Below are positions 1 to 7,921 of a stretch of 64,000 bases of DNA, piece by piece. Each line of letters opens with the position of its first letter. Within the stretch, counting starts at the first letter, position 1. The notes under the pieces were generated by a model. The model searched no databases. It saw only the letters and a list, made by a program, of their open reading frames with translations, and was not told the origin of the DNA. The position numbers were made by a program, and so were the translations under genes. Source of the DNA: an uncultured Bacilli bacterium (GTDB lineage Bacteria; Bacillota_I; Bacilli_A; RF39; UBA660); contig CAJTXV010000002.1 of NCBI GenBank assembly GCA_910584255.1, positions 39,128 to 103,127 on the forward strand, given 5' to 3'.

Positions 1-7
1 TGAGAAA

Positions 8-42
8 GAAAAAATATGAGAATATCTTAAAAGAATTCTCAT
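8..42 (-). terminator. Rho-independent terminator
   Basis: On the minus strand an 8-bp stem (ATGAGAAT/ATTCTCAT) with an 11-base loop is followed by a T-run. It lies just after the stop of the DUF1292-like gene. A weaker relative of this hairpin follows the second copy of the locus near 33150-33180. Confidence 0.7.
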
Positions 43-50
43 ACATAGCT

Positions 51-302
51 TTACATGTCTTCTAAATCAATATTTAATTCACCTTTAGCCGCCTCTAAGA
101 ATAATGGTAATAATTTTGTAGTTAACTCTTTATCCCCAAGTTCTACAAGATTTTCCCCATCTTCATAACAGAATTTTAAATTTCCATTGCTTTTGATATC
201 CACTAAATAATAATAGAACTTATTTTCATAATTAATTTTACTAACTACTACATATTCATTATCATCATCTAATACTAAGCTATCTTTCATTTCTGCTATC
301 AT
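51..302 (-). CDS. DUF1292-like small acidic protein, copy A
   Basis: An 83-residue acidic protein. The pattern (Asp-rich start, then an EY-V-x-I-x-Y-E-x-K-x-YYYL stretch, then an acidic helix near the C-terminus) resembles small DUF1292/YrzB-type proteins, but I cannot confirm the family and know no activity. The ATG overlaps the stop of the upstream open frame by four bases (ATGA), which indicates translational coupling. A clear paralog lies at 33189-33413. The upstream partner gene is interrupted here, so this copy may survive alone. Confidence 0.6.
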   Translation of the reverse strand: MIAEMKDSLVLDDDNEYVVVSKINYENKFYYYLVDIKSNGNLKFCYEDGENLVELGDKELTTKLLPLFLEAAKGELNIDLEDM

Positions 303-622
303 CTTCTTCTACCTACACTTTCGTCTTTTTCACTGTTGTAACCTAATTCGCTATTAAGAGTTTCTATATTATAATTCAATATAGTTTTTTCTCTTAAAGA
401 TTCAATCAGACATCGACATGCCTCCCTCGCAGGAAGCCCAGTTGCTATAAGAGAAGTAATCCAAACTGGATCTATTACAGTACACAATACACCACATGCA
501 AAAGCAATCGCCGAAAATCCTAACAAAAAAGAGCTTTATACTATTTTTTTATTTACACCTGATAGTTCTTCTTTGTACACTCGTCTCTGCTTTATCTCAT
601 ATCTTCTCTCTAAATCATCCAT
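299..622 (-). pseudogene. Small membrane-protein gene, copy A, with in-frame stop
   Basis: A frame of about 107 codons starts at an ATG (620-622) behind a good GGAGG site and opens MDDLERRYEIK. It is interrupted by an in-frame TAA at 536-538, then continues in the same frame through a hydrophobic stretch to a basic end (SVGRRR). Copy B at 33437-33749 begins MDGLERRYKV and ends SVGRKRR, which shows the two halves belong together. A TTG restart at 524-526 could give a 75-residue C-terminal fragment. Function unknown; probably a membrane protein made with the small acidic protein downstream. Confidence 0.6.
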
Positions 623-705
623 AAAAACATCCTCCTTACTTTCAAGTATACAGATTCCAAAAAGAAAAGACAATATATATACTGAATACTATACAAGAAT
701 AGACA

Positions 706-732
706 GAAAAAGAACCACAAATGTGATTCTTT
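706..732 (-). terminator. Terminator of the rplJ-rplL operon
   Basis: The minus strand reads AGAATCAC-ATTT-GTGGTTCT followed by a T-run, an 8-bp stem with one G-U pair, about 20 bases past the rplL stop codon. Confidence 0.8.
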
Positions 733-750
733 AATTAAACATTCACTGAA

Positions 751-1122
751 TTACTTAAATTCAACAGTAGCACCAGCTTCTTCAAGCTTAGCTTTAATGT
801 CGTTAGCTTCGTCTTTAGAAATATTTTCTTTAACAGTACCATTGTTATCAACGATATCTTTTGATTCCTTTAATCCTAATCCAGTAATTTCACGAACCAC
901 TTTGATTACGTTAACTTTAGCAGCACCAGCATCAGATAATACTACAGATACAGTAGCACTTCCTTCATCAGCAGCAGCACCAGCTACAGGAGCAGCAGCA
1001 ACTGCTACAGCACCTGGATCTACTCCAAATTCCTCTTTCATTGCATCTACTAATTCTTTAATTTCTAAAAGACTCATTTCTTTTAAGCTTTCAATAAAGC
1101 TTTCTTTTGTTAACTTTGCCAT
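751..1122 (-). CDS. rplL: Ribosomal protein bL12 (L7/L12)
   Basis: A 123-residue stalk protein that recruits translation factors to the large subunit as dimers bound to L10. It has the usual N-terminal dimerisation helices (KLTKESFIESLKEMS...), an Ala/Gly/Val-rich hinge near residues 38-55, and the conserved C-terminal domain with KVVREITGLGLKE(S)K and a C-terminal EEAGA-VE motif. It is the last gene of the L10-L12 operon and sits 33 bases after rplJ, the normal order in all bacteria. Confidence 0.98.
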   Translation of the reverse strand: MAKLTKESFIESLKEMSLLEIKELVDAMKEEFGVDPGAVAVAAAPVAGAAADEGSATVSVVLSDAGAAKVNVIKVVREITGLGLKESKDIVDNNGTVKENISKDEANDIKAKLEEAGATVEFK

Positions 1123-1155
1123 ACTATTTTTCCTCCCTTATTTTTTATTTGGAGA

Positions 1156-1650
1156 TTACTCTCCTTCTTTTTGTTGTGCATATAAATCTAAGCAGATTGA
1201 TAAATCTTTTGCAATTTGAATCATACCACCAGCAAGCATCGTAAGTAGTCCTTCTCTTGATGGAAGTTTAGAAAGTGCAAGAAGTGCATCTTTGTCTGAT
1301 TTTTCTCCATCTACAATCCCTACTTTTAACATAAGTGCTGGATGTGTTTTTGCAAAATCTGATAAAACCTTAATTGGTGCAATTGCATCACTACCGAATG
1401 CCAAAGCACTAGGTCCTTCTAGATTTTCATTCAAATCAATCTTAAGATCCGAAAAAGCTCTTGCCATTAAAGTATTTTTATATACCTTATAATCACTTCC
1501 TGATTCTCTTAAAGCACGTCTTAATTCTTTCGATTCACTATCCGTTAATCCACGATAATCAAATAGTACAATCGTAGAAGCATTAGAAACAGTGTCTTTA
1601 ATTTCGTCAATGACCCTTTGCTTTTGCTCTAAGATCTTTACATTTGCCAT
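1156..1650 (-). CDS. rplJ: Ribosomal protein uL10
   Basis: A 164-residue protein that anchors L12 dimers to 23S rRNA and represses its own operon. The start at 1650 (MANVKILEQK) is chosen because AGGAGGTG lies at the right distance; 22 in-frame codons upstream run into the leader hairpin and are not real. Family features include VLFDYRGLT near residue 30, the YKVYKNTL(M) segment, and C-terminal helices for L12 binding. It is preceded by a classical L10 leader. Confidence 0.97.
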   Translation of the reverse strand: MANVKILEQKQRVIDEIKDTVSNASTIVLFDYRGLTDSESKELRRALRESGSDYKVYKNTLMARAFSDLKIDLNENLEGPSALAFGSDAIAPIKVLSDFAKTHPALMLKVGIVDGEKSDKDALLALSKLPSREGLLTMLAGGMIQIAKDLSICLDLYAQQKEGE

Positions 1651-1675
1651 GAAAACACCTCCTATTATGATTAAT

Positions 1676-1795
1676 TTATTTAGGGATGCCATAGAAAAAG
1701 TTCCTGACGACGCCAAGAACTTTTAAACTTTTTTTAAGTCCTCGGTAGGATTTACTTTTATACCTACTGTCTTTGGCACCAATAAATTATCTATA
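1676..1795 (-). promoter_or_regulatory. L10 leader (autoregulatory RNA)
   Basis: The minus strand between rplA and rplJ holds the conserved L10-leader elements: a GACAGTAGGT segment pairing with ATCCTACCGAGGA, followed by a terminator-like hairpin (AAGTTCTTGGCG...AGGAACTT plus T-run). In Firmicutes the L10-L12 complex binds this structure and reduces expression of rplJ-rplL. The elements and position are seen directly; the mechanism comes from the known family. Confidence 0.9.
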
Positions 1796-1812
1796 TTATA
1801 ATTGATACTTTC

Positions 1813-2511
1813 CTATTTGTCAAAAGAATTTGCTAAAATTTTAATTCCAGGACCCATAGTACTTGTAATGGATACATTTTTAATGTAATCACCTTTTACT
1901 GTTGCAGGTTTTACTTTAAGAATCGCTGCTACAAAAGCATTTAAATTTTCTACTAATTGCTCTTCAGTAAATGAAACTTTTCCAATGATTCCGTGAACAT
2001 TTCCAAAACTATCTGTTCTATATTCAACACGTCCAGCTTTTACTTCTGATACAGCCTTTGCTACATCAACAGTTACAGTACCAGTCTTAGGATTAGGCAT
2101 CAATCCTTTAGGTCCTAAAACTCTACCTAATTTACCAAGTAGAGGCATCATATCAGGAGTAGCAATCATTACATCGAAATTGAACCAATTTTCTTTTTCA
2201 ATTTTTTCTAACATGTCAGTATCTCCGACATAGTCAGCACCAGCTTCTACTGCTTTCTTTGCTTGTTCTCCTTTTGCAATTACTAGTACACGTTTTGTCT
2301 TTCCTGTACCATGAGGTAACACAATTGCACCTCTTAACTGTTGATCAGCTTTCTTAGTATCAAGGTTAAGTCTAATAGCAACTTCGACACTACTATCAAA
2401 CTTTGTAGTAGAAGTTTCTTTTACTAACTTAACAGCTTCTTCTTTTGTATAAAGTTTAGCCTTCTCTACTTTTTTAGTAGCCTCAACATATTTCTTACCA
2501 TGTTTTTTCAT
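1813..2511 (-). CDS. rplA: Ribosomal protein uL1
   Basis: A 232-residue large-subunit protein of the L1 stalk, which helps eject deacylated tRNA from the E site. It shows the family signatures RGAIVLPHGTGK, the VGDTDMLEKI segment and GKLGRVLGPKGLMPNPKTGTVT, plus the VGR/EYRTD-G--H signature near residue 160. The start is supported by an AAGGAGG site. It lies downstream of rplK and is separated from it by a structured 117-base spacer. Confidence 0.98.
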   Translation of the reverse strand: MKKHGKKYVEATKKVEKAKLYTKEEAVKLVKETSTTKFDSSVEVAIRLNLDTKKADQQLRGAIVLPHGTGKTKRVLVIAKGEQAKKAVEAGADYVGDTDMLEKIEKENWFNFDVMIATPDMMPLLGKLGRVLGPKGLMPNPKTGTVTVDVAKAVSEVKAGRVEYRTDSFGNVHGIIGKVSFTEEQLVENLNAFVAAILKVKPATVKGDYIKNVSITSTMGPGIKILANSFDK

Positions 2512-2515
2512 AATA

Positions 2516-2605
2516 TTCCTCCTTATGTGGTATTTGTGTATTTCTACACTACTAGCGAGATATGATATCTAAGATATCAAATTTGATAAGCGGATCTCTC
2601 CCACA
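2516..2605 (-). promoter_or_regulatory. Structured rplK-rplA spacer, possible L1 binding site
   Basis: The transcript between rplK and rplA can pair ATGTGG with CCACAT around an internal GGGAGAG...CTCGC pairing. The 5' leader of rplK also holds an AGTGGGAAGC...GGACCACA element. L1 is known to bind operator RNA in its own operon in many bacteria, so a feedback site is plausible. The pairing is seen; the assignment is inferred. Confidence 0.35.
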
Positions 2606-2628
2606 TAGATATATAACCTATATGAATT

Positions 2629-3054
2629 TTAATCAGTAATTGTAATACCCATATTACGGGCAGTACCTTCAATAATTTTCATTGCCTCTTCAACAGTATA
2701 GGCATTTAGATCAGGTAACTTAATTTCTGCAATTTCTTTTAATTGTGCTCTTGTAATAGAACCAGCAGTTTCACTTCCAGATTTACTAGCACCCTTATTA
2801 ACTCCAGCAGCCTTCTTAATTAAGAATCCAGCAGGCGGAGTTTTGATTACAAAATCGAAACTTCTGTCATCATATACAGAGATTTCAACTGGTAAAATAT
2901 CTCCCATCTTTTCTCTAGTTGCATCATTATATCTTGTACAAAAATCTTGTAAATTAATTCCAGCAGGTCCTAAAACTGTTCCAACAGGTGGAGCAGGTGT
3001 AGCCTTGCCAGCAGGAATTTGTAATTTAATCTTTTTTACAACTTCTTTTGCCAC
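2629..3054 (-). CDS. rplK: Ribosomal protein uL11
   Basis: A 141-residue protein of the GTPase-associated centre. It binds 23S rRNA with L10 and is needed for stringent-response sensing. Signatures: KLQIPAGKATPAPPVGTVLGPAGIN at the N-terminus and the RNA-binding C-terminal domain with AAGVNKG(A)-KSG ... ITRAQLKEIAE. The start is a GTG at 3054 directly behind AGGAGGTG; an in-frame GTG three codons earlier falls inside the ribosome binding site. It heads the L11-L1 pair after nusG. Confidence 0.97.
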   Translation of the reverse strand: MAKEVVKKIKLQIPAGKATPAPPVGTVLGPAGINLQDFCTRYNDATREKMGDILPVEISVYDDRSFDFVIKTPPAGFLIKKAAGVNKGASKSGSETAGSITRAQLKEIAEIKLPDLNAYTVEEAMKIIEGTARNMGITITD

Positions 3055-3187
3055 GAAAAACACCTCCTATAAATTTTTGTTCCGTTTTCACGTGTGTGGT
3101 CCAAATAGCTTTTATCCGCTTTGATTATTTCTAATCTTTCAACAAATTGCTTCCCACTAACTCTATATAATTAAATATAGCCCTTAA

Positions 3188-3216
3188 ATAATAACATTAT
3201 TCATAGAAAAAAGCAA
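3188..3216 (-). promoter_or_regulatory. SigA-type promoter of rplK-rplA
   Basis: The minus strand has TTGCTT (3211-3216), a 17-base spacer and TATTAT (3188-3193) preceded by TG. It lies in the nusG-rplK gap, so transcription of rplK would begin near 3180 with a leader of about 125 bases. Confidence 0.6.
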
Positions 3217-3265
3217 GTTTTTTCTATTTTTATATTAATATTTTCATTTACTCAAATGAATTTTT

Positions 3266-3802
3266 CTAATTTGCAACTTCAATTTCTGAAATTTCCACTT
3301 CTACAGATGTTTCTTGTCCGAACAAGTCAACCATTAAATTAACTTTCTGTGTAGATGGATCAATTTCATCAATGACACCAAACATACCTGCAAATGGTCC
3401 AGAAATAATACGTACACGAGTTCCTGCTTCTAATTCTTTATTAATATCAATTCTACTCATTCCCATATTATTTAGAATCTTATCTACTTCAAAAGGTTGT
3501 AACGGCGTAGGCTTAGCACCCTTTCCACTAGATCCAATAAATCCAGTAACTCCTGGTGTATTACGAACTACATACCAAGCTTCATCACTCATTACCATTT
3601 CAACAAGAATATAACCTGGAAACATTTTACGGATTTTCTCTTTCTCGATGCCATCCTTTACTTCGACTTCCTTTTGTTCTGGAACAATTACACGGAAAAT
3701 ATAATCCTGCATATCCATACTTTCTGCACGCATTTCAAGTTTTTCTTTTACTTTATTTTCATGACCAGAATAAGTATTTACTACATACCATTGTTTATCC
3801 AC
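3266..3802 (-). CDS. nusG: Transcription termination/antitermination factor NusG
   Basis: A 178-residue elongation factor that binds the RNA polymerase clamp. It has an N-terminal NGN domain (WYVVNTYSGHENKVKEKLE, then FPGYILVEMVM and NTPGVTGFIG) and a C-terminal KOW domain (GTRVRIISGPFAGMFGVIDEID). The length is normal. It starts two bases after secE ends, the standard secE-nusG pair, and is followed by the rplK promoter. Confidence 0.98.
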   Translation of the reverse strand: MDKQWYVVNTYSGHENKVKEKLEMRAESMDMQDYIFRVIVPEQKEVEVKDGIEKEKIRKMFPGYILVEMVMSDEAWYVVRNTPGVTGFIGSSGKGAKPTPLQPFEVDKILNNMGMSRIDINKELEAGTRVRIISGPFAGMFGVIDEIDPSTQKVNLMVDLFGQETSVEVEISEIEVAN

Positions 3803-3804
3803 GA

Positions 3805-4143
3805 TTAAACACCTGCCTTTAATAGTGCAAACACTAAATCAATAATATAGAAAAATGCTGAGAAAAATAAAATAAATGCAAGTGTTGCGATGGAATATTT
3901 GACCATATCTTTTTTACTAGGCCATTTTACTTTAGAAATTTCCACTCTTACTTCATGAAAATATTTAAAAATCCCATGTCTTGACTTCTGAGTGCTCATT
4001 TTATTTTTACTTTTTTTAGAAGTACCCTTTTTCTTATCCTTTTTCTCGGATTCTACTTTTTTTGTTTTTTTCTTTGTATCAAGTTTTTCTAATTCTTGAT
4101 CCACATCTAAGATTTCTCTTTTAGACTTTACAACCTTTGCCAT
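3805..4143 (-). CDS. secE: Preprotein translocase subunit SecE with long basic N-terminal tail
   Basis: SecE clamps SecY in the Sec translocon. The C-terminal 60 residues are the usual domain: FHEVRVEISKVKWPSKKD followed by one membrane helix (TLAFILFFSAFFYIIDLVFALL). At 112 residues it is nearly twice the usual single-helix Gram-positive length because of a Lys-rich, low-complexity tail of about 50 residues. An internal Met at residue 49 has no ribosome binding site, whereas the first ATG has AAGGTGGG, so the tail is probably translated. rpmG, usually just upstream of secE, is absent here. Confidence 0.95.
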   Translation of the reverse strand: MAKVVKSKREILDVDQELEKLDTKKKTKKVESEKKDKKKGTSKKSKNKMSTQKSRHGIFKYFHEVRVEISKVKWPSKKDMVKYSIATLAFILFFSAFFYIIDLVFALLKAGV

Positions 4144-4164
4144 CTTTACCCACCTTTTTTATCA

Positions 4165-4207
4165 AAATAAAAACACCCTTTCGTGTTCACCATTAAGATA
4201 ACACAAA
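4165..4207 (-). terminator. Hairpin terminator or attenuator before secE
   Basis: An 11-bp stem (CCTTTTGTGTT/AACACGAAAGG, one G-U pair) overlaps a shorter hairpin AACAC-GAAAGG-GTGTT followed by TTTATTTT. The two use the same arm and exclude each other. It lies between the P-loop gene and secE. Confidence 0.5.
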
Positions 4208-4226
4208 AGGATAAAAATAGTCAATA

Positions 4227-4820
4227 TTATTTTATTGTTTTTTGTGAATTTTTATCTACTTTGTTTTCTGATATAGAATAAACAAATTCTAAATCTCTAG
4301 GATCTTCAATCCTAAATTCTTCTGTACCAAGAAAACTTTCACAAAGACTCCCAAGTGGCCCATGATAAAACTCATTCTGTGAAATCATAGTAAGATATAG
4401 TTCGTTCCTTGTAGTATTAAGCCTAAATTGTAAATCATCCCTCTTCATACAAAATTCTGTATGCAATGAAAAAGGTAAATCAGTTTTTAATAAAGTAACT
4501 TTATCATGATATCCAAGTAATTGTAGAAATAAAAGAACTGCTTGTAAATTTTGACTTCCTATATTAAAGGAATCAATAATTATCAACTGATTTTTTTGAT
4601 TTGAAACAGCTTCCTGAATTCGATTTAGATATTGAAGACGAAACTCTAAATCAATCACATTTTGTGGTTGATTTTGATTGACTCCCAATAACACCTCATC
4701 ATGAGATACAATTACAGAAGTACCAGAAAAGCCATCTCTAATTTTTCGAGACATTGTACTTTTTCCAGAAGTAGTAGGACCTACAACTAAAACAACTCGA
4801 TGATTGATTGGAATACTCAT
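4227..4820 (-). CDS. P-loop ATPase/kinase-like protein of unknown function
   Basis: A 197-residue protein with a clear Walker A motif near the N-terminus (GPTTSGKST, about residues 14-22), then a VSHDEVLLG segment and a hydrophobic strand with IIIDSF that could serve as Walker B (about residues 80-85). The layout is that of small nucleotide/RNA-type kinases and zeta-toxin-like folds, but no closer family is recognisable. It is inserted between the sigma factor and secE, where B. subtilis has rpmG. Confidence 0.75.
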   Translation of the reverse strand: MSIPINHRVVLVVGPTTSGKSTMSRKIRDGFSGTSVIVSHDEVLLGVNQNQPQNVIDLEFRLQYLNRIQEAVSNQKNQLIIIDSFNIGSQNLQAVLLFLQLLGYHDKVTLLKTDLPFSLHTEFCMKRDDLQFRLNTTRNELYLTMISQNEFYHGPLGSLCESFLGTEEFRIEDPRDLEFVYSISENKVDKNSQKTIK

Positions 4821-4982
4821 AAATATTTCCCCCCTCTTTTTCTATTGAATAGTATTAACCAAATATAATGAAGATTATAAATTTAAAACAAACCCCTTCA
4901 TCGAAAGCATATTTTAACACAAATTGCGAAAAAAGAAAAGAAAAAATGAACTTATGCCCAGTTAATACATAAAAATAATTCT

Positions 4983-5615
4983 TTAACGTGATAATATAAA
5001 ATAACCAAAGATAGAAAGAATCGTTAAAATAGAAACTAAAGAAAAAGCTAAAATATAATTAACATAAGCTGCTTCTTCATTTCCTTGTGCCATCGCTCTA
5101 CCAGCCTCTGTACTTTTGGTAAGAGACCTTGAATTTCCCACGGCATTCCCATTCATCTTTTGATCAATATAATCACTGTAATAAAGTGGGGATTCTAATC
5201 CACCAAATACTTGCCCATAATAACTAAAATCCTCTTCAGGAAAATAAGTACGTACAAAATCAGCATTATTTTGTAAAACACTAAATTGTAAAAGACCATT
5301 TTCTAAATTATAGCCCATCTCCCCATCAGATAAATAAGTACAGAAAGCAAGAGTAGATAACATCTCAATATCTTCGATTTGCGCACGTTTTAAATCCTCA
5401 TTATCAAAAAAAGAACTAGAATTCGGATAAACAATTTGAAAGGAAGGAGTTCTTGTTTCCTCATCAACATATACAGACTGTGGATTAAAGTTCCTAACAA
5501 TCCCTCCACTACGATGAATTTCTTTTAATTGTGCATCTAACTGATAAAAAAAATTTCGCTTATAATCATTTGACATTCTTGATAAATTAAAATCTATGAT
5601 ATTGAGTCGTCCCAT
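4983..5615 (-). CDS. Pseudokinase-like tail-anchored membrane protein
   Basis: A 210-residue protein with a single hydrophobic helix at the extreme C-terminus (about residues 183-206), so it is probably tail-anchored with its body in the cytoplasm. The segment LKEIHRSGGIVRNFNPQSVYV matches the layout of a Ser/Thr kinase catalytic loop (L--LH--GI-HRD--P-N-L-), but HRD has become VRN and no kinase glycine loop or VAIK lysine is visible. A degenerate kinase lobe is therefore inferred. The start at 5615 has AGGTGAT; upstream codons are rejected. It follows the sigma factor gene by 40 bases. Confidence 0.65.
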   Translation of the reverse strand: MGRLNIIDFNLSRMSNDYKRNFFYQLDAQLKEIHRSGGIVRNFNPQSVYVDEETRTPSFQIVYPNSSSFFDNEDLKRAQIEDIEMLSTLAFCTYLSDGEMGYNLENGLLQFSVLQNNADFVRTYFPEEDFSYYGQVFGGLESPLYYSDYIDQKMNGNAVGNSRSLTKSTEAGRAMAQGNEEAAYVNYILAFSLVSILTILSIFGYFILSR

Positions 5616-5655
5616 ACTATCACCTATTATCATTATACACTACTTCTAAAATTTT

Positions 5656-6267
5656 TCAATTCCTTAAATATTCACGAAGGAGCCTACGAATACGTCGAAG
5701 CTTTGAAATTACTTTTGTAAAGTCAATTTCTAGTAATTCAGAAATTTCAGAATTTGAAAATCCATTCCAATACATTTCAAATATTCGACTAGACTCATCA
5801 TCTAAATTCAAACAAAAATTTTGAACACGATTCGAAACTTCATGAAGAAAAAACTCATTTTCAGGATCTGGTGCCAGTGGATTTTCAATATAATCCCCTA
5901 AACATTGATCACTTCCTGGATAAATCTGTTCTAATGACAAAGTATCTAAATAAATAGAATTCTTTTTAGATTGAAATTTTTTAATGTAATTTAAAATTCT
6001 ACTCCGAATAGTAATACATAAAAAAGTATAAAATAAGGTATCCTCATCATCTCTGTAATAACGGACTGCACGATCAAATGCAAGATAGGTTTCTTGACAT
6101 AAATCATCATACTCGACCCCATAACTTTTATAGTATTGATAATAAAGTCCTGCATACTTTTTTAAAAGAGGATAATATTTATTGTAAAGAACAGAGAATG
6201 CATCCTCATCATTTTCTGCTACCATGTAAATTAATTCATAATCGTTATATGTTCTGTAATCTTTCAT
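5656..6267 (-). CDS. sigH: RNA polymerase sigma factor, SigH-like
   Basis: A 203-residue sigma-70-family factor. Region 2 is visible (ENDEDAFSVLYNKYYPLLKKYA, then YDDLCQETYLAFDRAVRYY and the -10-reading segment LFYTFLCITIRSRILNYIKK), as is a region 4 helix-turn-helix (NGFSNSEISELLEIDFTKVISKLRRIRRLL). The position between rlmB and secE-nusG is that of B. subtilis sigH, which drives early sporulation. The start at 6267 has AGAAAGG and follows the rlmB stop by one base. The -10 segment is diverged, so promoter specificity cannot be assumed. Confidence 0.8.
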   Translation of the reverse strand: MKDYRTYNDYELIYMVAENDEDAFSVLYNKYYPLLKKYAGLYYQYYKSYGVEYDDLCQETYLAFDRAVRYYRDDEDTLFYTFLCITIRSRILNYIKKFQSKKNSIYLDTLSLEQIYPGSDQCLGDYIENPLAPDPENEFFLHEVSNRVQNFCLNLDDESSRIFEMYWNGFSNSEISELLEIDFTKVISKLRRIRRLLREYLRN

Positions 6268-6268
6268 T

Positions 6269-6967
6269 TCATCCTTTCTGCCGAAATACTTCATAAATCA
6301 TAATCCCGGCTGCCACGCTAGCATTTAAACTATTGATTTTACCGCGCATAGGGATTCTAGCAATAAAGTCACAAGATTCACGAACTAGTCTACTCATTCC
6401 TTCTCCTTCATTACCAATTACCAAAGCAATTTTACCAGAATAATCAATCTTGCGATAATCTGTACTATTTTTCATATCAGTTCCAACAACCCAAAAACCA
6501 TGTTCTTTTAAATCCCGAATCACAGTATTTAAATTGGTCACCAAACTAATTGGGACATTTGTAATCGCACCCACACTCGTTTTGATTACAGTACCATTAA
6601 TAACAGCACTTCGATCTTTAGGTAAAATCATCCCTGTAACTCCAGCTGCCTCACAAGTACGAATAATTGCTCCCAAATTATGTGGATCTTCTAAATGATC
6701 TAATATAACAACAACGGCATCATCTTCCTCCCAAAACTCTTGGTAATCAGTATAGCTAAAATCCGCTACATCCAGGATTATACCTTGATGAACACCGTTT
6801 GCAAGTTGGTCTAATTCAATTTTCGACCGAAAAACAACCGGAATTTTGGATTTTTCTATAGTGAAAATTAAATTTTGATCATGAAAACCATCCTGTAAAT
6901 AGATTTTTCTAACTTTTTCAACTTTTTTTAAATATTCTTGTGCGACATTTCTTCCATATACTAGCAT
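6269..6967 (-). CDS. rlmB: 23S rRNA (guanosine-2'-O-)-methyltransferase RlmB-like (SpoU family)
   Basis: A 232-residue SPOUT methyltransferase. It has an N-terminal substrate-binding domain (YGRNVAQEYLK) and the three C-terminal SpoU motifs: LDHLEDPHNLGAIIRTCEAAG, VIGNEGEGMSR and IPMRGKINSLNASVAAGI. It probably methylates a 23S rRNA guanosine. It overlaps the mrnC stop by seven bases and is coupled to the sigma factor gene. The conserved yacP gene usually found next is missing. Confidence 0.93.
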   Translation of the reverse strand: MLVYGRNVAQEYLKKVEKVRKIYLQDGFHDQNLIFTIEKSKIPVVFRSKIELDQLANGVHQGIILDVADFSYTDYQEFWEEDDAVVVILDHLEDPHNLGAIIRTCEAAGVTGMILPKDRSAVINGTVIKTSVGAITNVPISLVTNLNTVIRDLKEHGFWVVGTDMKNSTDYRKIDYSGKIALVIGNEGEGMSRLVRESCDFIARIPMRGKINSLNASVAAGIMIYEVFRQKG

Positions 6968-7344
6968 AACGTTCCTCCTATAATTTTGTCCATAATCTCA
7001 TTCACTCTTTCACCCTTACCAGAAAGCTCTAAATAACCGATAACGGCCTCTAACGCAGTCGCATGCTTATAGGTTAAAATATCACAATTTTTAGGATGTG
7101 ACTTACTCTTATAATTCCTAGCTCGATGCACAACAGAAAGCTCCTCTTCAGAAAAAAATTCATTTTCAATCAGTTTCTGTAAAAAAAGAGCTTGTCTTTT
7201 GGCACTGACATATTGAACGGCTTCTTTCTGTAATTCGTTTACATGATTGATTCCTAAAGAAATTAGATAACGACGAATATAATTTTCATAAATTGTATCT
7301 CCCAAATAGGCTAATACTAAAACATTAATTTCTAAAACATTCAT
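6961..7344 (-). CDS. mrnC: Mini-ribonuclease III
   Basis: A 127-residue catalytic-only RNase III homolog that matures 23S rRNA ends. It has the helical RNase III fold motifs (VLAYLGDTIYENYIRRYL, where D and E are metal ligands, and HATALEAVIGYLEL near the C-terminus) and no double-stranded RNA-binding domain. The start at 7344 has AGGTGAT; five upstream codons are rejected. The order cysS ... mrnC-rlmB is conserved in Bacilli, but here an island of about 5 kb separates it from cysS. Confidence 0.93.
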   Translation of the reverse strand: MNVLEINVLVLAYLGDTIYENYIRRYLISLGINHVNELQKEAVQYVSAKRQALFLQKLIENEFFSEEELSVVHRARNYKSKSHPKNCDILTYKHATALEAVIGYLELSGKGERVNEIMDKIIGGTLC

Positions 7345-7362
7345 AAAATCACCTATCAAAAG

Positions 7363-7396
7363 TATAGCATAATTAGGTCAAAAGAAAAAACTTCTA
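7363..7396 (-). repeat. 34-bp direct repeat, left copy (terminator tail plus promoter)
   Basis: It matches 7922-7955 at 33 of 34 positions, same orientation. On the minus strand it runs from the end of a small terminator hairpin (GAAG plus T-run) into TTGACC and an extended -10 (TGCTATACT) just upstream of mrnC. The repeats bracket the Ig-like gene. Confidence 0.85.
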
Positions 7397-7436
7397 TTAA
7401 GAAGCTTTTCTACTAAGTTCTTACTGAAGTAAATTA

Positions 7437-7859
7437 TTATTTAATAGTAAATTCAATCGCTACATTAAAAGACTCATGTTTCCCATTTTCATAGATATAT
7501 TCCATATCTTTTATAATTCTATATTTTCCTCTTTTTAGCTTATCATATTCCTGTACAATCTCTCTCGATTCCCCAGCATCAAGAATAACGGCATAAAGGT
7601 TAAACCATTGTGTAATATATGAATCTATTTTGTGCCATTCTCCATGCTTTTTTATTTCAATTTCGAAAAAATCTCCATATTGAATTTTTTTATCACTATT
7701 GTTATTTACAATCAAAGTAACATTTGTTTTTGTTAATGTTCCCTCTTTAATAGTAAGTGAAACATCGCTTTTTGATATTTGAACATCTGTTTTTTTTCCT
7801 ACTCTATTGTTATCACATCTATGTATCGATAAAATCAACCCTATGCGAAATAGAATCAT
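7437..7859 (-). CDS. Ig-like-domain protein, probable broken lipoprotein
   Basis: A 140-residue open frame whose last 110 residues look like a small bacterial Ig-like beta domain (KEGTLTKTNVTLIVNNNSDKKIQYGDFFEIEIKK-GEW...). These usually sit behind a lipoprotein signal peptide. Here an upstream ATG at 7876 with a plausible ribosome binding site opens MKKR but is out of frame by one base after an A-run, and the hydrophobic stretch plus Cys (IGLILSIHRC) appears only in the shifted frame. The gene is probably frameshifted at its start. It is bracketed by 34-bp direct repeats. Confidence 0.55.
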   Translation of the reverse strand: MILFRIGLILSIHRCDNNRVGKKTDVQISKSDVSLTIKEGTLTKTNVTLIVNNNSDKKIQYGDFFEIEIKKHGEWHKIDSYITQWFNLYAVILDAGESREIVQEYDKLKRGKYRIIKDMEYIYENGKHESFNVAIEFTIK

Positions 7860-7921
7860 TGATATCTTTTTTTCATTAGATCAACTCCATTCCAACAATG
7901 ACTATACCATTCTTCACATAT

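Noticed and set aside
797..1219. Plus-strand ORF of 140 codons opposite rplL/rplJ
   Set aside because: It is the antisense shadow of highly conserved ribosomal protein genes, with no ribosome binding site. All other plus-strand ORFs in the window are rejected for the same reason.
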